From Agarophyton chilense (lineage: Eukaryota > Rhodophyta > Florideophyceae > Gracilariales > Gracilariaceae), in NCBI GenBank assembly GCA_030374765.1, contig JARGXX010000092.1:248001-312000 (forward strand): a stretch of DNA of 64,000 nucleotides, read 5' to 3'. Below, in pieces: positions 55,485-64,000 of this stretch. Numbering within the stretch: position 1 is the first letter of the stretch; each line of letters opens with the position of its first letter. The notes beneath the pieces were generated by a model, which was not told where the DNA came from, did not search any database, and saw nothing but the letters and a program-made list of their open reading frames with translations. Made by a program: the position numbers and the translations under genes.

Positions 55485-56183
55485 TCAGTCACGTTTTCTG
55501 CTATGAAAGATGCGCACATACATGATGGCCACACAGGCGATGCCAATAATGGCCAATATGACGTAGACCATGATGCGATTTGCCATTGCTCGACGATGCA
55601 TTGTGTTGAGGATGCTATCACTCTGTTGCAAGCCATTAGACATGTTGCCAAGATTGTTTCTAGCGCGGGTGATGGTCGAGCGTTGCGACTGCAAATCCTC
55701 CAAAATGGAGGCGCCAATAAGTTCGGTCTCCGCAATATGGCGTCTACTATCGGTGATAAGCTCATTGCTCCTCTCGACAAGCGAGGTATTCGACGTCATT
55801 TGAATGCGCACATCGTCAGGGGCGCGGTCGAACAAATTGGTGCGATCGGCGACCTCCTGGCGCTGTGAAACGGCGATTCTGGTGGCTCGCAGAGCCTTAC
55901 CGGCGTCCGAGAGCGCGTTTCGGCCCTGCGTGACATAGGGACGGAGCTTGTTTCTGAGTTGCAGCTGCTGCGATTGCGCCTCTAGCTCGAGGGTCTTGAG
56001 CAGATCGGCGGCCTCGGAGAGGGCGGTGTCGGCGTCGAGAAGCGTTTGGGCTGCTTGTTTGGGTTGTTGGTCGGCGGCGGATTGAACGGCGTTGTTGGCG
56101 GTGGTGAGGGAGGCGTAGAATTCGCGATGGTAGTCGGAGAAAGAGGACTCGAGAGGCGGGAGAGAAGGCTGCGCGAAAGACAT
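55485..56183 (-). CDS. VTI1: Qb-SNARE of the VTI1 family
   Basis: 232 aa with the VTI1 layout: an N-terminal three-helix region (FSDYHREFYASLTTANNAV; ALSEAADLLKTLELEAQ), a SNARE helix at about residues 130-195 with a heptad pattern around the central Gln (ILEDLQSQRSTITRARNNL and SNGLQQSDSILNTMHRR), and a C-terminal membrane anchor (MVYVILAIIGIACVAIMYV) with a short basic tail. VTI1 works in fusion at the Golgi, endosome and vacuole. Full length, single exon, ATG complement of 56181-56183, divergent from COQ4. Confidence 0.92.
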   Translation of the reverse strand: MSFAQPSLPPLESSFSDYHREFYASLTTANNAVQSAADQQPKQAAQTLLDADTALSEAADLLKTLELEAQSQQLQLRNKLRPYVTQGRNALSDAGKALRATRIAVSQRQEVADRTNLFDRAPDDVRIQMTSNTSLVERSNELITDSRRHIAETELIGASILEDLQSQRSTITRARNNLGNMSNGLQQSDSILNTMHRRAMANRIMVYVILAIIGIACVAIMYVRIFHSRKRD

Positions 56184-56459
56184 GACTGCGCAATGGCGGG
56201 TGGGCTCCTCTCGGCAACCAGGGAGGGAGGCGGGGGGGGGGGGGGGGGGGGGAAAGGGTTCCCAAACTGTATGGATGGTTGGTTGGTAGGTCGATGTGTT
56301 CTAGCGGATTAGTTTATTTGAAAAAAGGTACGAAGGGTAGTTCACATGCTTACGGCGCCGTTGGTGTAGGGCGGCTTGACGAGTGGTTGCCGAGCTACCA
56401 CAACTCGAATCGTACTCCCAGACTTGGTTCCGCACCCGTAGCCCCTTGTTGCGGCAAGA
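56184..56459. promoter_or_regulatory. divergent spacer between VTI1 and COQ4
   Basis: A 276-bp region holding both promoters. It contains a run of more than 20 G on the plus strand (about 56230-56252), which could form quadruplex DNA. Confidence 0.45.
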
Positions 56460-57152
56460 ATGACGCAAGGGCTATCGGTGGTGTCACGCGCGCTGCTTAC
56501 GGCAGGCAGCGCAGCAATCACATTTGCCAACCCGGCGCGCGCCGACATGCTAGCTCTTCTGGGCGATCTGACGTCCGGCGCGGCAACGACGCAGCTAGTG
56601 CGACGGCTCCAACAGAGCGAGGAAGGGCGACAAATGTTAACGACACAACAACCATCACGCTTCCCCGAGCACGGCAGCGCGTCATTAGAAGCGCTACGCG
56701 CGCTTCCACCACGCACTCTCGGCCGCGAATACGCGCGCTTCATGGACAAGCACGGCTTCTCGCCGGAGTCGCGCGCGCGCGTGCGCTTCGTACAGGACGC
56801 ACAGCAACAGTGGGTGTTACAACGGTATCGCGACGTACACGATGTGTGGCACGTGCTGACGGGGTTGCCGCCAACGCTGCTGGGCGAGACGGCACAGAAG
56901 ATGTTCGAGGCCGCTCATACCGGACTGCCCGTGGCCGTGCTTGCCGGCTTTGCTGGGTGCGTTCGCGTGCGTGGCGACGAGCGACGCGTGTTGGTGACGA
57001 CGCTGCTGCCGTGGGCGCTGCGCTGCGGCCGAGGCGCGGCTGATCTACTTGCCGTGCGCTACGAGCACTACCTGCGCCACGACGTGGACGAGCTGCGTCG
57101 TCTGTGGCGCGTGTCGGTGCCGAACGTACATGTACGCGGCCTTCGTCGCTAA
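56460..57152 (+). CDS. COQ4: COQ4, ubiquinone biosynthesis protein
   Basis: 230 aa. The hallmark metal-binding motif H-D-x-x-H-x11-E is intact (HDVWHVLTGLPPTLLGE near residue 127). The N terminus matches COQ4 openings (LLTAGSAAITFANPARADMLALLGDLTSG), and the Arg/Leu-rich C terminus (LLAVRYEHYLRHDVDELRRLWRV) fits. COQ4 acts on the matrix face of the mitochondrial inner membrane; it organises the CoQ complex and removes the C1 carboxyl group of the precursor ring. The N terminus is short before the domain, so a mitochondrial presequence is minimal or begins further upstream. Single exon. Confidence 0.95.
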   Translation: MTQGLSVVSRALLTAGSAAITFANPARADMLALLGDLTSGAATTQLVRRLQQSEEGRQMLTTQQPSRFPEHGSASLEALRALPPRTLGREYARFMDKHGFSPESRARVRFVQDAQQQWVLQRYRDVHDVWHVLTGLPPTLLGETAQKMFEAAHTGLPVAVLAGFAGCVRVRGDERRVLVTTLLPWALRCGRGAADLLAVRYEHYLRHDVDELRRLWRVSVPNVHVRGLRR

Positions 57153-57382
57153 CACCCCTCCGCCCTTCGTCGCCTTTGTCGTAGCTTTTCGCGCACAAGA
57201 CAAGACGCGAAAGTTGGCCACAACCGTTCAAACTTTTAAACATTCAAACGCAAACGCACGTGGCGTGTGCGCCGCGTCCCCACCGTTACGGCGCGTTTGC
57301 ATTCAAGCGCGCGTCGCTTTTGAGACGCTGCCCTGCGCGCCCGAGCGGCAGTCGCCAGCCATCGGCACCGAACGACGCAGCC

Positions 57383-58375
57383 ATGGAGCGTCTCAACGCG
57401 CACGGAGCAAGTGTGGCGCTACCGTGCGCGCGCGCCGCCGCCAATGCCGCCGTCGCTTCCCCGCTGGAGCTGTGCGACTCGTCTGTATCGTCGCGGTCGC
57501 TTTCGCCGTCTTCGTCCCCGTCGCCGTCCCCGTCGCCGTCTCCGTCGCCGTCTCCGTCGCCGTCTTCGTCGCCGTCGCCTCCGTCGCCGCCGCCCGTCGC
57601 GTCGCGTCTCTTGCCGCCGCGACCGCCCCGCGCCCCCTGTTTGCGCCGCTCGCCGCGTGTGCCGCCGCCTCGCCCCGACTCGCCGCGCCCGGCGCGCCGC
57701 GACGCCCGCTTCGCCGCAAACGCCAGACTCAGTCAGCTCTCCGTGTGGAACGACGGCGCCTTGGATGTGCGAGACTTGCATTCCGCCCCGCAACCCTGTC
57801 ACGTCGCCGCCACACCCGTCTCCACGTCGCGCCCGCGCCCACGCCTGCGCCCGCGCCCGTCGCTGCGTTTTGAGTCCCTGCCGCGCGACCCGCCGCAACC
57901 AGACCACGACGGCGATGGGGATGATGAGCACGAGGACGATGCGCACGAGGATGGTGAGCACGAGGACGATGCATTTCACGAGTTGGGCTGCGTGCCGCCG
58001 TCGCGAAGGGCGCCTGATCGTACCAGACCCTCCATGTACGCGCTCATGCAAAACAACGCGCACTCCGGCATCACTCGCCGAAAGAGCCTCTTCTCGCTGT
58101 CCAAGTCGGCCTTGCAGAACGCCAGTGTCACAGACTACCAACGGCACCAAGCGCACACAACCGCCCCGCTCATTCGGCGCAAAAGCGTGCACAGATACGT
58201 GCGCGTCACCATGCCGTTTACTTGCTCGTCGCCGTCGCAGCAAAAGTCATGCTCGCCGCCCGACTGCGACCTGGACGATCTCATGCAAGCTCTGCACGCC
58301 ACGCACGTCGTGGAAACGTCGCTGCCGCAACAAGCGCAACTTGCAGACACCGTTGCACTGCATCCGTACTCTTAG
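57383..58375 (+). CDS. hypothetical protein with Ser-Pro repeat and acidic region
   Basis: From ATG 57383 the protein is 330 aa; the frame is open upstream to 57260, but that part looks non-coding. It has a Ser-Pro repeat near residues 35-75 encoded by CGTCTC/CGTCGC triplets, a Pro/Arg-rich stretch, an acidic His/Asp patch (DGDGDDEHEDDAHEDGEHEDD), and a C-terminal third of normal composition (MYALMQNNAHSGITRRKSLFSLSKSALQNASVTDYQ; RRKSVHRYVRVTMPF). The RRKS sites look like basophilic kinase sites. No known domain. Most likely a disordered regulatory protein. Confidence 0.5.
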   Translation: MERLNAHGASVALPCARAAANAAVASPLELCDSSVSSRSLSPSSSPSPSPSPSPSPSPSPSSSPSPPSPPPVASRLLPPRPPRAPCLRRSPRVPPPRPDSPRPARRDARFAANARLSQLSVWNDGALDVRDLHSAPQPCHVAATPVSTSRPRPRLRPRPSLRFESLPRDPPQPDHDGDGDDEHEDDAHEDGEHEDDAFHELGCVPPSRRAPDRTRPSMYALMQNNAHSGITRRKSLFSLSKSALQNASVTDYQRHQAHTTAPLIRRKSVHRYVRVTMPFTCSSPSQQKSCSPPDCDLDDLMQALHATHVVETSLPQQAQLADTVALHPYS

Positions 58376-58847
58376 TTTTGTTTTTCATCCGCTCGCTAAC
58401 AAACATGTTGCGCTACGCGCCGCCGCGTTTTGCAGGTCGCCCCAGCATAAAGCGTACCGACAGTAATAGCATCACCCACCCGAGAGCTCCGCCCATGTAT
58501 TTACTACGGTCAGAATCGCGCCTCGCGTATCCCGTCTACCATCGCCATCAACACAGCACAATCTTCGCGCGCACGGCCGTGTCATTCAACGCGCAGCTCT
58601 CTGGTGTGTAACTTTACTTCACTCAGGTGAGCACCTCAGCCGAAGCGGCGCACACGTGGCACACGTCGTGCGTCCCCAATCACCGCCCACCAGATACGGA
58701 ACGCGCACGAAGGTAATTCCTCAACCTACGAACGTCCGCCACGTGCGTCGTCTCTCCGAGAGCATTCTTCTTCAACTCCTGAGGTAACTTACGCCCCCGC
58801 GTCTCCCACCCCTCCCTTCCACGCCCTTCTCCGCGCAGTCTCTTGCC

Positions 58848-59531
58848 ATGCCGCCGCGACTCAGGCTCACAACCACGTCGTTCCTGCTTGTGTTCCCTGC
58901 TCTGTTCTGCGACCCCCCGTCCCCGCCCGCCCACGCCCAAGCCCACTTTGTCGAGCCCAACCGCCCGTCGTGCGCGCTCTACCACACGCGTCGCCAGCGA
59001 GCAGAGCACGTTCTCATCATCGCTAACGCCGTCGAGCCAGTTGAGACCGCCGCCGCCCTGCGCTTGGCGCGTTCCAGAATGCGCTCTTCGCCACTCAACC
59101 AAATGGAACCGGAGGAGCGCACGTTTCTGCGACACACCATTAAGGAGGGCATTGCTCGCGGCGTCGCGTGTGCTGCCGGTGGTGCTGTCGCGTCTTACGC
59201 CATTCTCAAGCTTGTTTTGCTAGTCATTCCGTTGGTGCCGAGCCCGCACGTCACGCGCGTTGCCATGTCGGTCGTGTCGTTCGGCGCCGCTGTTGCGGAG
59301 CTCGCCGCTGTCCCAGACCTTGCCACCATTGAACTGTTGCTTATGACCAACAGCCAGCTAGGAATTCGAGCCCGTGCCACCATTGAGCAGCATAATCCGC
59401 ATTTGCTCTTATTGCAAACTTTGGACCGTCACACGCTTCATTTGGAACAGCCGCAATCGTGTGCTGCTTCTGACTTTGAACTGCACCATGCCTCCGATTT
59501 CTTGGACGTCCACCACAACCAATTTCGGTGA
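58848..59531 (+). CDS. hypothetical membrane protein
   Basis: 227 aa from ATG 58848, with a signal-like hydrophobic N terminus (SFLLVFPALFCD) and two central hydrophobic helices (GVACAAGGAVASYAILKLVLLVIPLV and VVSFGAAVAELAAV). A shorter start at 59103 (MEPEERTFLRHTIKEGIARG) would keep both central helices. The C terminus is His/Gln/Leu rich. Family unknown. The Gly/Ala-rich paired helices recall small organelle membrane proteins, but no signature is present. Confidence 0.45.
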   Translation: MPPRLRLTTTSFLLVFPALFCDPPSPPAHAQAHFVEPNRPSCALYHTRRQRAEHVLIIANAVEPVETAAALRLARSRMRSSPLNQMEPEERTFLRHTIKEGIARGVACAAGGAVASYAILKLVLLVIPLVPSPHVTRVAMSVVSFGAAVAELAAVPDLATIELLLMTNSQLGIRARATIEQHNPHLLLLQTLDRHTLHLEQPQSCAASDFELHHASDFLDVHHNQFR

Positions 59532-61783
59532 CAGTATCATGTGCATCATGTGCATCATGTGCACAGTTTCTCACCACCTGTATTCATATATGCTCGCTTC
59601 TCTGTATTTACTTGTGCACTGTACCACAATAATCCAGCTGTGTTATGAGTCCATGCACACTGCGCCTTCCTGCTTCGTTCACCACCATTCAACACTTTTC
59701 CCCACCTTCAACTCTCTTTACTTTGCTTGGTCTCTCGATTGCAAGTGGCTCGCACCTCCGCCTACGATCCTCAACATTTCATGCTTGGAATTTCCACAAA
59801 CAACCACAATAGCTGCAGCAGTTCAAATACAAATAATCTTACAAGCCAGCCCAAGGACACAAAGGGTAGCCCTCTTCTTGTGAATCAAGTAACACAACTT
59901 CTCAATTGTGGGCCAGTTACTCCACAACCAGAGTGTACAACGACAACCATCATCTGGTCCGCGACTGCTCCGTGCCCTGTCACAACAGTAATTGTTCACT
60001 GCAGCCGTCCGAATCGCTCATTGGTCGTTCGGGCTGTCCCGTGAACTGCACTCCTGCAACTTCTCTAATCTGCTGCGTTCTGGTCCTACTTCTAACGAGC
60101 CTCAATGTTTTGGCCAAGATGAACAATGCGAGCACAACTGTCACCCTACCTTTGATTTCTGCTCACCCTTTCGAACCGGTCCGACTTTGGGAATGGCACA
60201 GATCCAAGGAGGGAGTGGAAGGCAATTCAAGACTGCAATCTTGTTTCTGACTTCCATGCTGTTCACCTTTGCCTCTCCCAAACGCAATCCGAATGTAATA
60301 CTTAACCTTTCAAGCAAAACCATCCATCCCCATCCTGGATGAAACGTGTAGTTGTCACCCCTCTTCGCCAATCTCATTGCTTCCGGAATCCATCCGAGGT
60401 CCCAAAAGACGAGCATTGACAAGGAAGCACAGTATAGTCTCAGAAAATAGCGCCATGATTCTCATAATGGTGAAAAGATTGACAGTTTGAATCATGCGAC
60501 AACTAACATAATCATCGTACCTGTTAAATGATCTCCGAAGAATTTCCTCCAAGGGTAAGACCTATCTACATCATTGCTATTGTTACTGAGTTCGAAACGT
60601 CAAAGTAGCATACGTTGCATTGTATAGTGGTCTTACCTTGAGTCTATACCCAACAAGTGCTTCCCCAGCCCTTCTATGGTACCAGTATACATTCTGACGC
60701 AATGACTGTTGTGATCGAAGCCATAGCAATCTCTAGGCATTTCACCAGTCTCGGATTGCAATCCAACCGATTGCGTGTCTATGCCTGATCGACGAAGACT
60801 CAGCAGAATCAATCTTTTAAACCACTCTCCGGCGGCTTTTTCTTCTCACCGGAACGCCATGGTGTTATAATCCCTTCAGTCCCGACACCAACCAACACCT
60901 CTCTGTACATGGCTGAACCATGAAGATTGCTTCCCACCTCTAAGTGGTTCGACAATTGCTGCCATACACATTTCCAGGTCGCATTTAAGCGCGCCCTAGC
61001 TAGAAGCTCGCTTTTTCTATCGAAAACGACCATGTCACGTCATATTAGCGACAAAAAAACCGTCAGCATCTTCTATCCCCATGTCCGTTGTGTACGAGGC
61101 AGACCATCTTCATGCTGTGGCGTCCAAATCTCCCAATAGCTCGCGTCTTGTGTGCCCAACGCCCATTCCTTTTCAATTCTGATGATTGCAACCTTTCGTG
61201 CTTGTTCAGCAAGAGCATTGCTACTGATTCTCCAAAAAGCGATAAATCTGCAATGGTGCCCATCATTGGTTTCTCCTTTTCCGAAGTCCTTCCATGTGTC
61301 TGGTCTACGAGCGGAACCTTCACTGGCACCAGCACCGTATGTAGACAAAACCGGTAGGGTCTCGATGGCAGGGGATGTACGCGAAGAATGATCCACGGGC
61401 GGGCGCTTTGCCCTCGGCGCGTGATTTGTACAGGCTGCGGTCGGTTTTCATTTACCCAAAGGTTCTTGCAGCTCTACTGCGTTTCATGAGAACTATCTCT
61501 ATTTGTGGCATGCCACAACATTTATGGGGCGTGTTCCAGCATCGCGATCTTCATTCACGCGCGCCTCGGATTAATGCTCGAAGCTTTCCAACTTTCTGCC
61601 GTCTCAAAAAAAATGTTGATGCCGCAACTGAATTTGCGGTCGAGAATCCACAACCATGACCGACCACACATTCAACGCCCTGTTCGTGTGTGTTCGGTAA
61701 AGGCTTGTCTTAATCTGTTCGACCAAGACCAGTAGTTGGATCGTCTGTTCGGCATTTGTGTGGGAAGGATAACCTACAGACAA
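59532..61783. other. no recognisable gene over 2.2 kb
   Basis: Short overlapping frames only. A small CATCATGTG tandem repeat lies at about 59538-59563. The last few hundred bases should contain the FAD monooxygenase promoter and possibly an upstream exon. Confidence 0.4.
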
Positions 61784-63231
61784 ATGGCATTTGCTCAACT
61801 TGCTCACTTGCCCACAAAAGTTCCGTGCGTTAAAACTGATTCTTGTCAGGCAAGGCCTTCATGGACGGCGTCTGCAAAGCCTCGTCGCGTAGGAATTGCA
61901 GGAGCAGGGATTGCAGGTCTCTCCACTGCTCTAGCCCTCATACGCACACCTGGAACAGGAGTTGAACAAGTGGATATATTTGAGCCACGTTTGGATGTGG
62001 ATTCCGGTAAAGGAGGAGCGTTGAATCTCAATGGAGCGTCAGCTATTCTCGGGAGTGTGTACGGTGTTCCCATCCAGGACATTGGCTCATCTCTTGATAG
62101 AGTGATAGCTAGAGAAGTGGCCGGTAGCACTCTCTTTGAGGTCGATGTTGGTCGTGTTCTGAAATCCTCCAAAGCAGCGACCAAAGCTCTTTCAATGAAC
62201 GGGCGTCATTCGTTCATGGCAGTGATGAGAGAAGACATGCTGTCATTGCTTGCCAAAGAAATAGAACACCAAGTAACGATTAACAGGGGCGAATCAAATC
62301 GCGTAACCGGAGTTCACCAACAAGGAAGCGATACACATTTCATTTTAAAAGATGGGACTCTTTCCGACCCATTTGACCTTGTCATAGGGGCTGACGGAGT
62401 CCGATCAAACGTACGAAGCCACGTTAGTAAGCAACCCACAGAGCCGATCTATAGTGGTATCCGTATTCAATGGGCAATAGCCAACGGTTCTATGCTCCCA
62501 CAAGGTCACTTAGAGCAATGGTTTGGCGACGGTGTGTACGTATTGCGCTATTCAGCGGGTTCACAGGACAAACCATATGAGATTATAGCAAGCTCTTTTA
62601 GAAAACGAGAGAGCGCGCTTGAGAACGAAGGCTACGAGCAGGACAAATTTGTCAGAAAAGACTTTCGTGAAAGGCTTCACAGGTCATCTATGCCTACGTC
62701 TGTCACTGATGTTCTAGAGCGTAGTGAACGTCTAATTGAGACTTCTGTTTATCGTCAAAATCTTCCCTCTATATGGCATCGCGGCTCTTGCTGCCTCGTG
62801 GGCGACTCAGGTAAGATAAAATGCACACATCTAAGGGCTGATGCAAAACAAACGCTTATTGAAATAGTTAGCTAACATCTAATACTCCAACCGTCCCCTT
62901 CTATTCCAATTCTTATTCGGTAGCACATGCTATGCCACCATATCTAGGTCAAGGTGCCAATCAAGCAGTACAGGATGCACACTGCTTGGCGCTTGCGTTA
63001 TCAAAAATCGATATGCAGCACGGAACTCTTTCAGATGCTTTGGAGAGCTACGAGCGCATAAGGCGTGTGCCAGTCCAAGCCGTCTTGCAGACCAGTCGCC
63101 TTGTCTCCTTTTTTGAAATCCAAGACGGCAAGATACAATCACAAGCGCGAAACAACTTCTTTCGGATTCTTGGCATTGCAGGAGTTCCAGGGAGGACTTT
63201 GATACAAGCTGCCATTCCTCGTATTTCATAA
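61784..63231 (+). CDS. FAD-dependent monooxygenase (zeaxanthin epoxidase/salicylate hydroxylase-like), two exons
   Basis: Exons 61784-62810 and 62924-63231 encode 444 aa. The FAD-binding GAGIAG fold (RRVGIAGAGIAGLSTALAL) lies near residue 35, the DG motif (DLVIGADGVRSNVRS) near 205, and the second FAD/GD motif is made across the splice junction (LVGDS from exon 1, AHAMPPYLGQGANQAVQDA from exon 2), which confirms the intron. This is the group A flavoprotein hydroxylase architecture. In plastids zeaxanthin epoxidase has it, but here the FHA domain and long transit peptide are absent, so the substrate is open. The first 30 residues are Pro/Ser/Lys-containing and might be a targeting peptide. ATG 61784 is the first in frame after a stop. 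Confidence 0.85.
62811..62923 (+). other. spliceosomal intron in the FAD monooxygenase gene
   Basis: 113 bp, donor GTAAGA, acceptor TTCGGTAG, with a branch-point-like TTAGCTAAC at about 62867-62875. Removal joins the two halves of the FAD motif in frame. Confidence 0.9.
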
Positions 63232-64000
63232 GGGCGTGATATTCTCCTAGCAAAAGAGTCAACTCTTACTTTTTCGGAGTTATTGTTGGGAAACGAAGCT
63301 TACTTGGTTTCTCGAAATCTTATCGTGTAAGTGTTATTTCATCGCGTGGTCTTTCGGGGTTGCATTAATATGATATATACATATATTTGTATATATATAT
63401 ATATATAGTATATATGTATGTGTGTGTGTGTGTTGATTCCAACATTTCACGTGGTCAGTTCAGAAAGCAACCAAAACTGCCTCCCTCGACAAGAGAGCAG
63501 TTGGAAAAGTGGATGTCCCTGCAGCGCAGTTCTTCACAGGACACGCAGCTTTTTTGTATCCTTTCGCAAATTACATTAGAGGAAACACGCAGTGCCGTGA
63601 CTGTGATACGAATATCAAGGAGATCTGTGACCAGATAGTTCTTCAATGTACTCTGACAGAACGTGTAACGCCAAGAGCTGTTTACAAAAAATCATGGAGA
63701 AAGGGATACTGTACAATATTTGGAACGACATGAATTCCATTAGCTGTTGGCCTTTGCAATGAGGAACACATTCTCTAGAAAGGTTTAGGCTTAATATTAG
63801 AAAGCTGATCTCTACGGCAAAGACGACGAGAGAAAGTGATCCCGTTGAAAAAAAAGCTCCTATGAATTATATCTTCTGGTTTCAGTGATATAGTTGTACT
63901 TTGCCCCTAAAGGTGTGCATTGAGGAATCACTGAACGTCGGACTGTTTACCACAGACAAGGTGCGCCTTATCTAAACTTAGTTTGATATGCTCGTTGTAG
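63232..64000. other. 3' flank with TA/TG microsatellite; possible exons of a cut gene
   Basis: A TA and TG repeat occupies about 63370-63432. Before it, a GTAAGT donor stands at 63329; after it, an acceptor-like TGGTCAG is followed by an open stretch to 63733 (NYIRGNTQCRDCDTNIKEICDQ). These could be the 3' part of the upstream gene's transcript or of another gene, but no family pattern was recognised. Confidence 0.3.

Noticed and set aside
57049-58466. Other long frames over the Ser-Pro protein gene on both strands
   Set aside because: They are Arg/Pro/Ala or poly-Arg shadows of the triplet repeats; only the 57383-58375 frame has a normal-composition end.
61736-61783. Upstream extension of the FAD monooxygenase using a TTG codon
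   Set aside because: Eukaryotic nuclear genes rarely start at TTG; ATG 61784 is in frame and close to the domain.
63387-63638. 83-codon frame through the TA/TG repeat
   Set aside because: Its first third is simple repeat and the remainder shows no family motif.

Overview
This is eukaryotic nuclear DNA. The recognisable host genes are exosome subunit RRP41, a VTI1 SNARE, COQ4, cornichon, a TMEM14 protein and an FAD monooxygenase. They are short, mostly intronless and packed at both ends of the window. A long AT-richer middle is filled with decayed transposons of many classes. Compact single-exon gene islands between transposon-rich deserts fit a red alga (a Chondrus-like florideophyte is my best guess), but nothing seen here proves the lineage.

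Layout. 1-3.4 kb: a GC-rich island with the 3' part of a large REJ-like membrane protein gene and an orphan gene, ending in simple repeats. 3.5-20 kb: transposon fossils on both strands, namely two Ty1/copia relics, one DIRS-like tyrosine-recombinase retroelement relic and two PIF/Harbinger relics, with much unassignable sequence between. 20.1-30.1 kb: a young, nearly whole Ty3/gypsy element with a chromodomain and 1,179-bp LTRs about 2% diverged. It reads on the minus strand and carries a long intact extra ORF on the opposite strand. It sits inside an older copia relic that resumes at 30.1-32.6 kb. 33.2-38.0 kb: two orphan ORFs (401 and 466 aa). 38.3-39.4 kb: a dense run of about nine intron-like units of 75-95 bp separating exons of 22-65 bp, six of them forming a tandemly duplicated two-intron module. 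40.0-41.9 kb: a diverged homologue of the gypsy opposite-strand ORF, without a nearby gag-pol. 42.6-49.4 kb: relics of DNA transposons (an unassigned DDE-type fragment, a hAT, and a PIF/Harbinger with its Myb-like partner). 53.2-59.5 kb: the host gene island. 61.8-63.2 kb: an FAD monooxygenase gene with one 113-bp intron.

The host genes do not form a pathway. They serve RNA decay, ER export, vesicle fusion, ubiquinone synthesis and an oxidative reaction, and alternate in strand with short convergent or divergent spacers. The points most worth following are the duplicated intron array, the opposite-strand ORF family of the gypsy elements, and the hairpin/B-box modules repeated inside the gypsy LTR.
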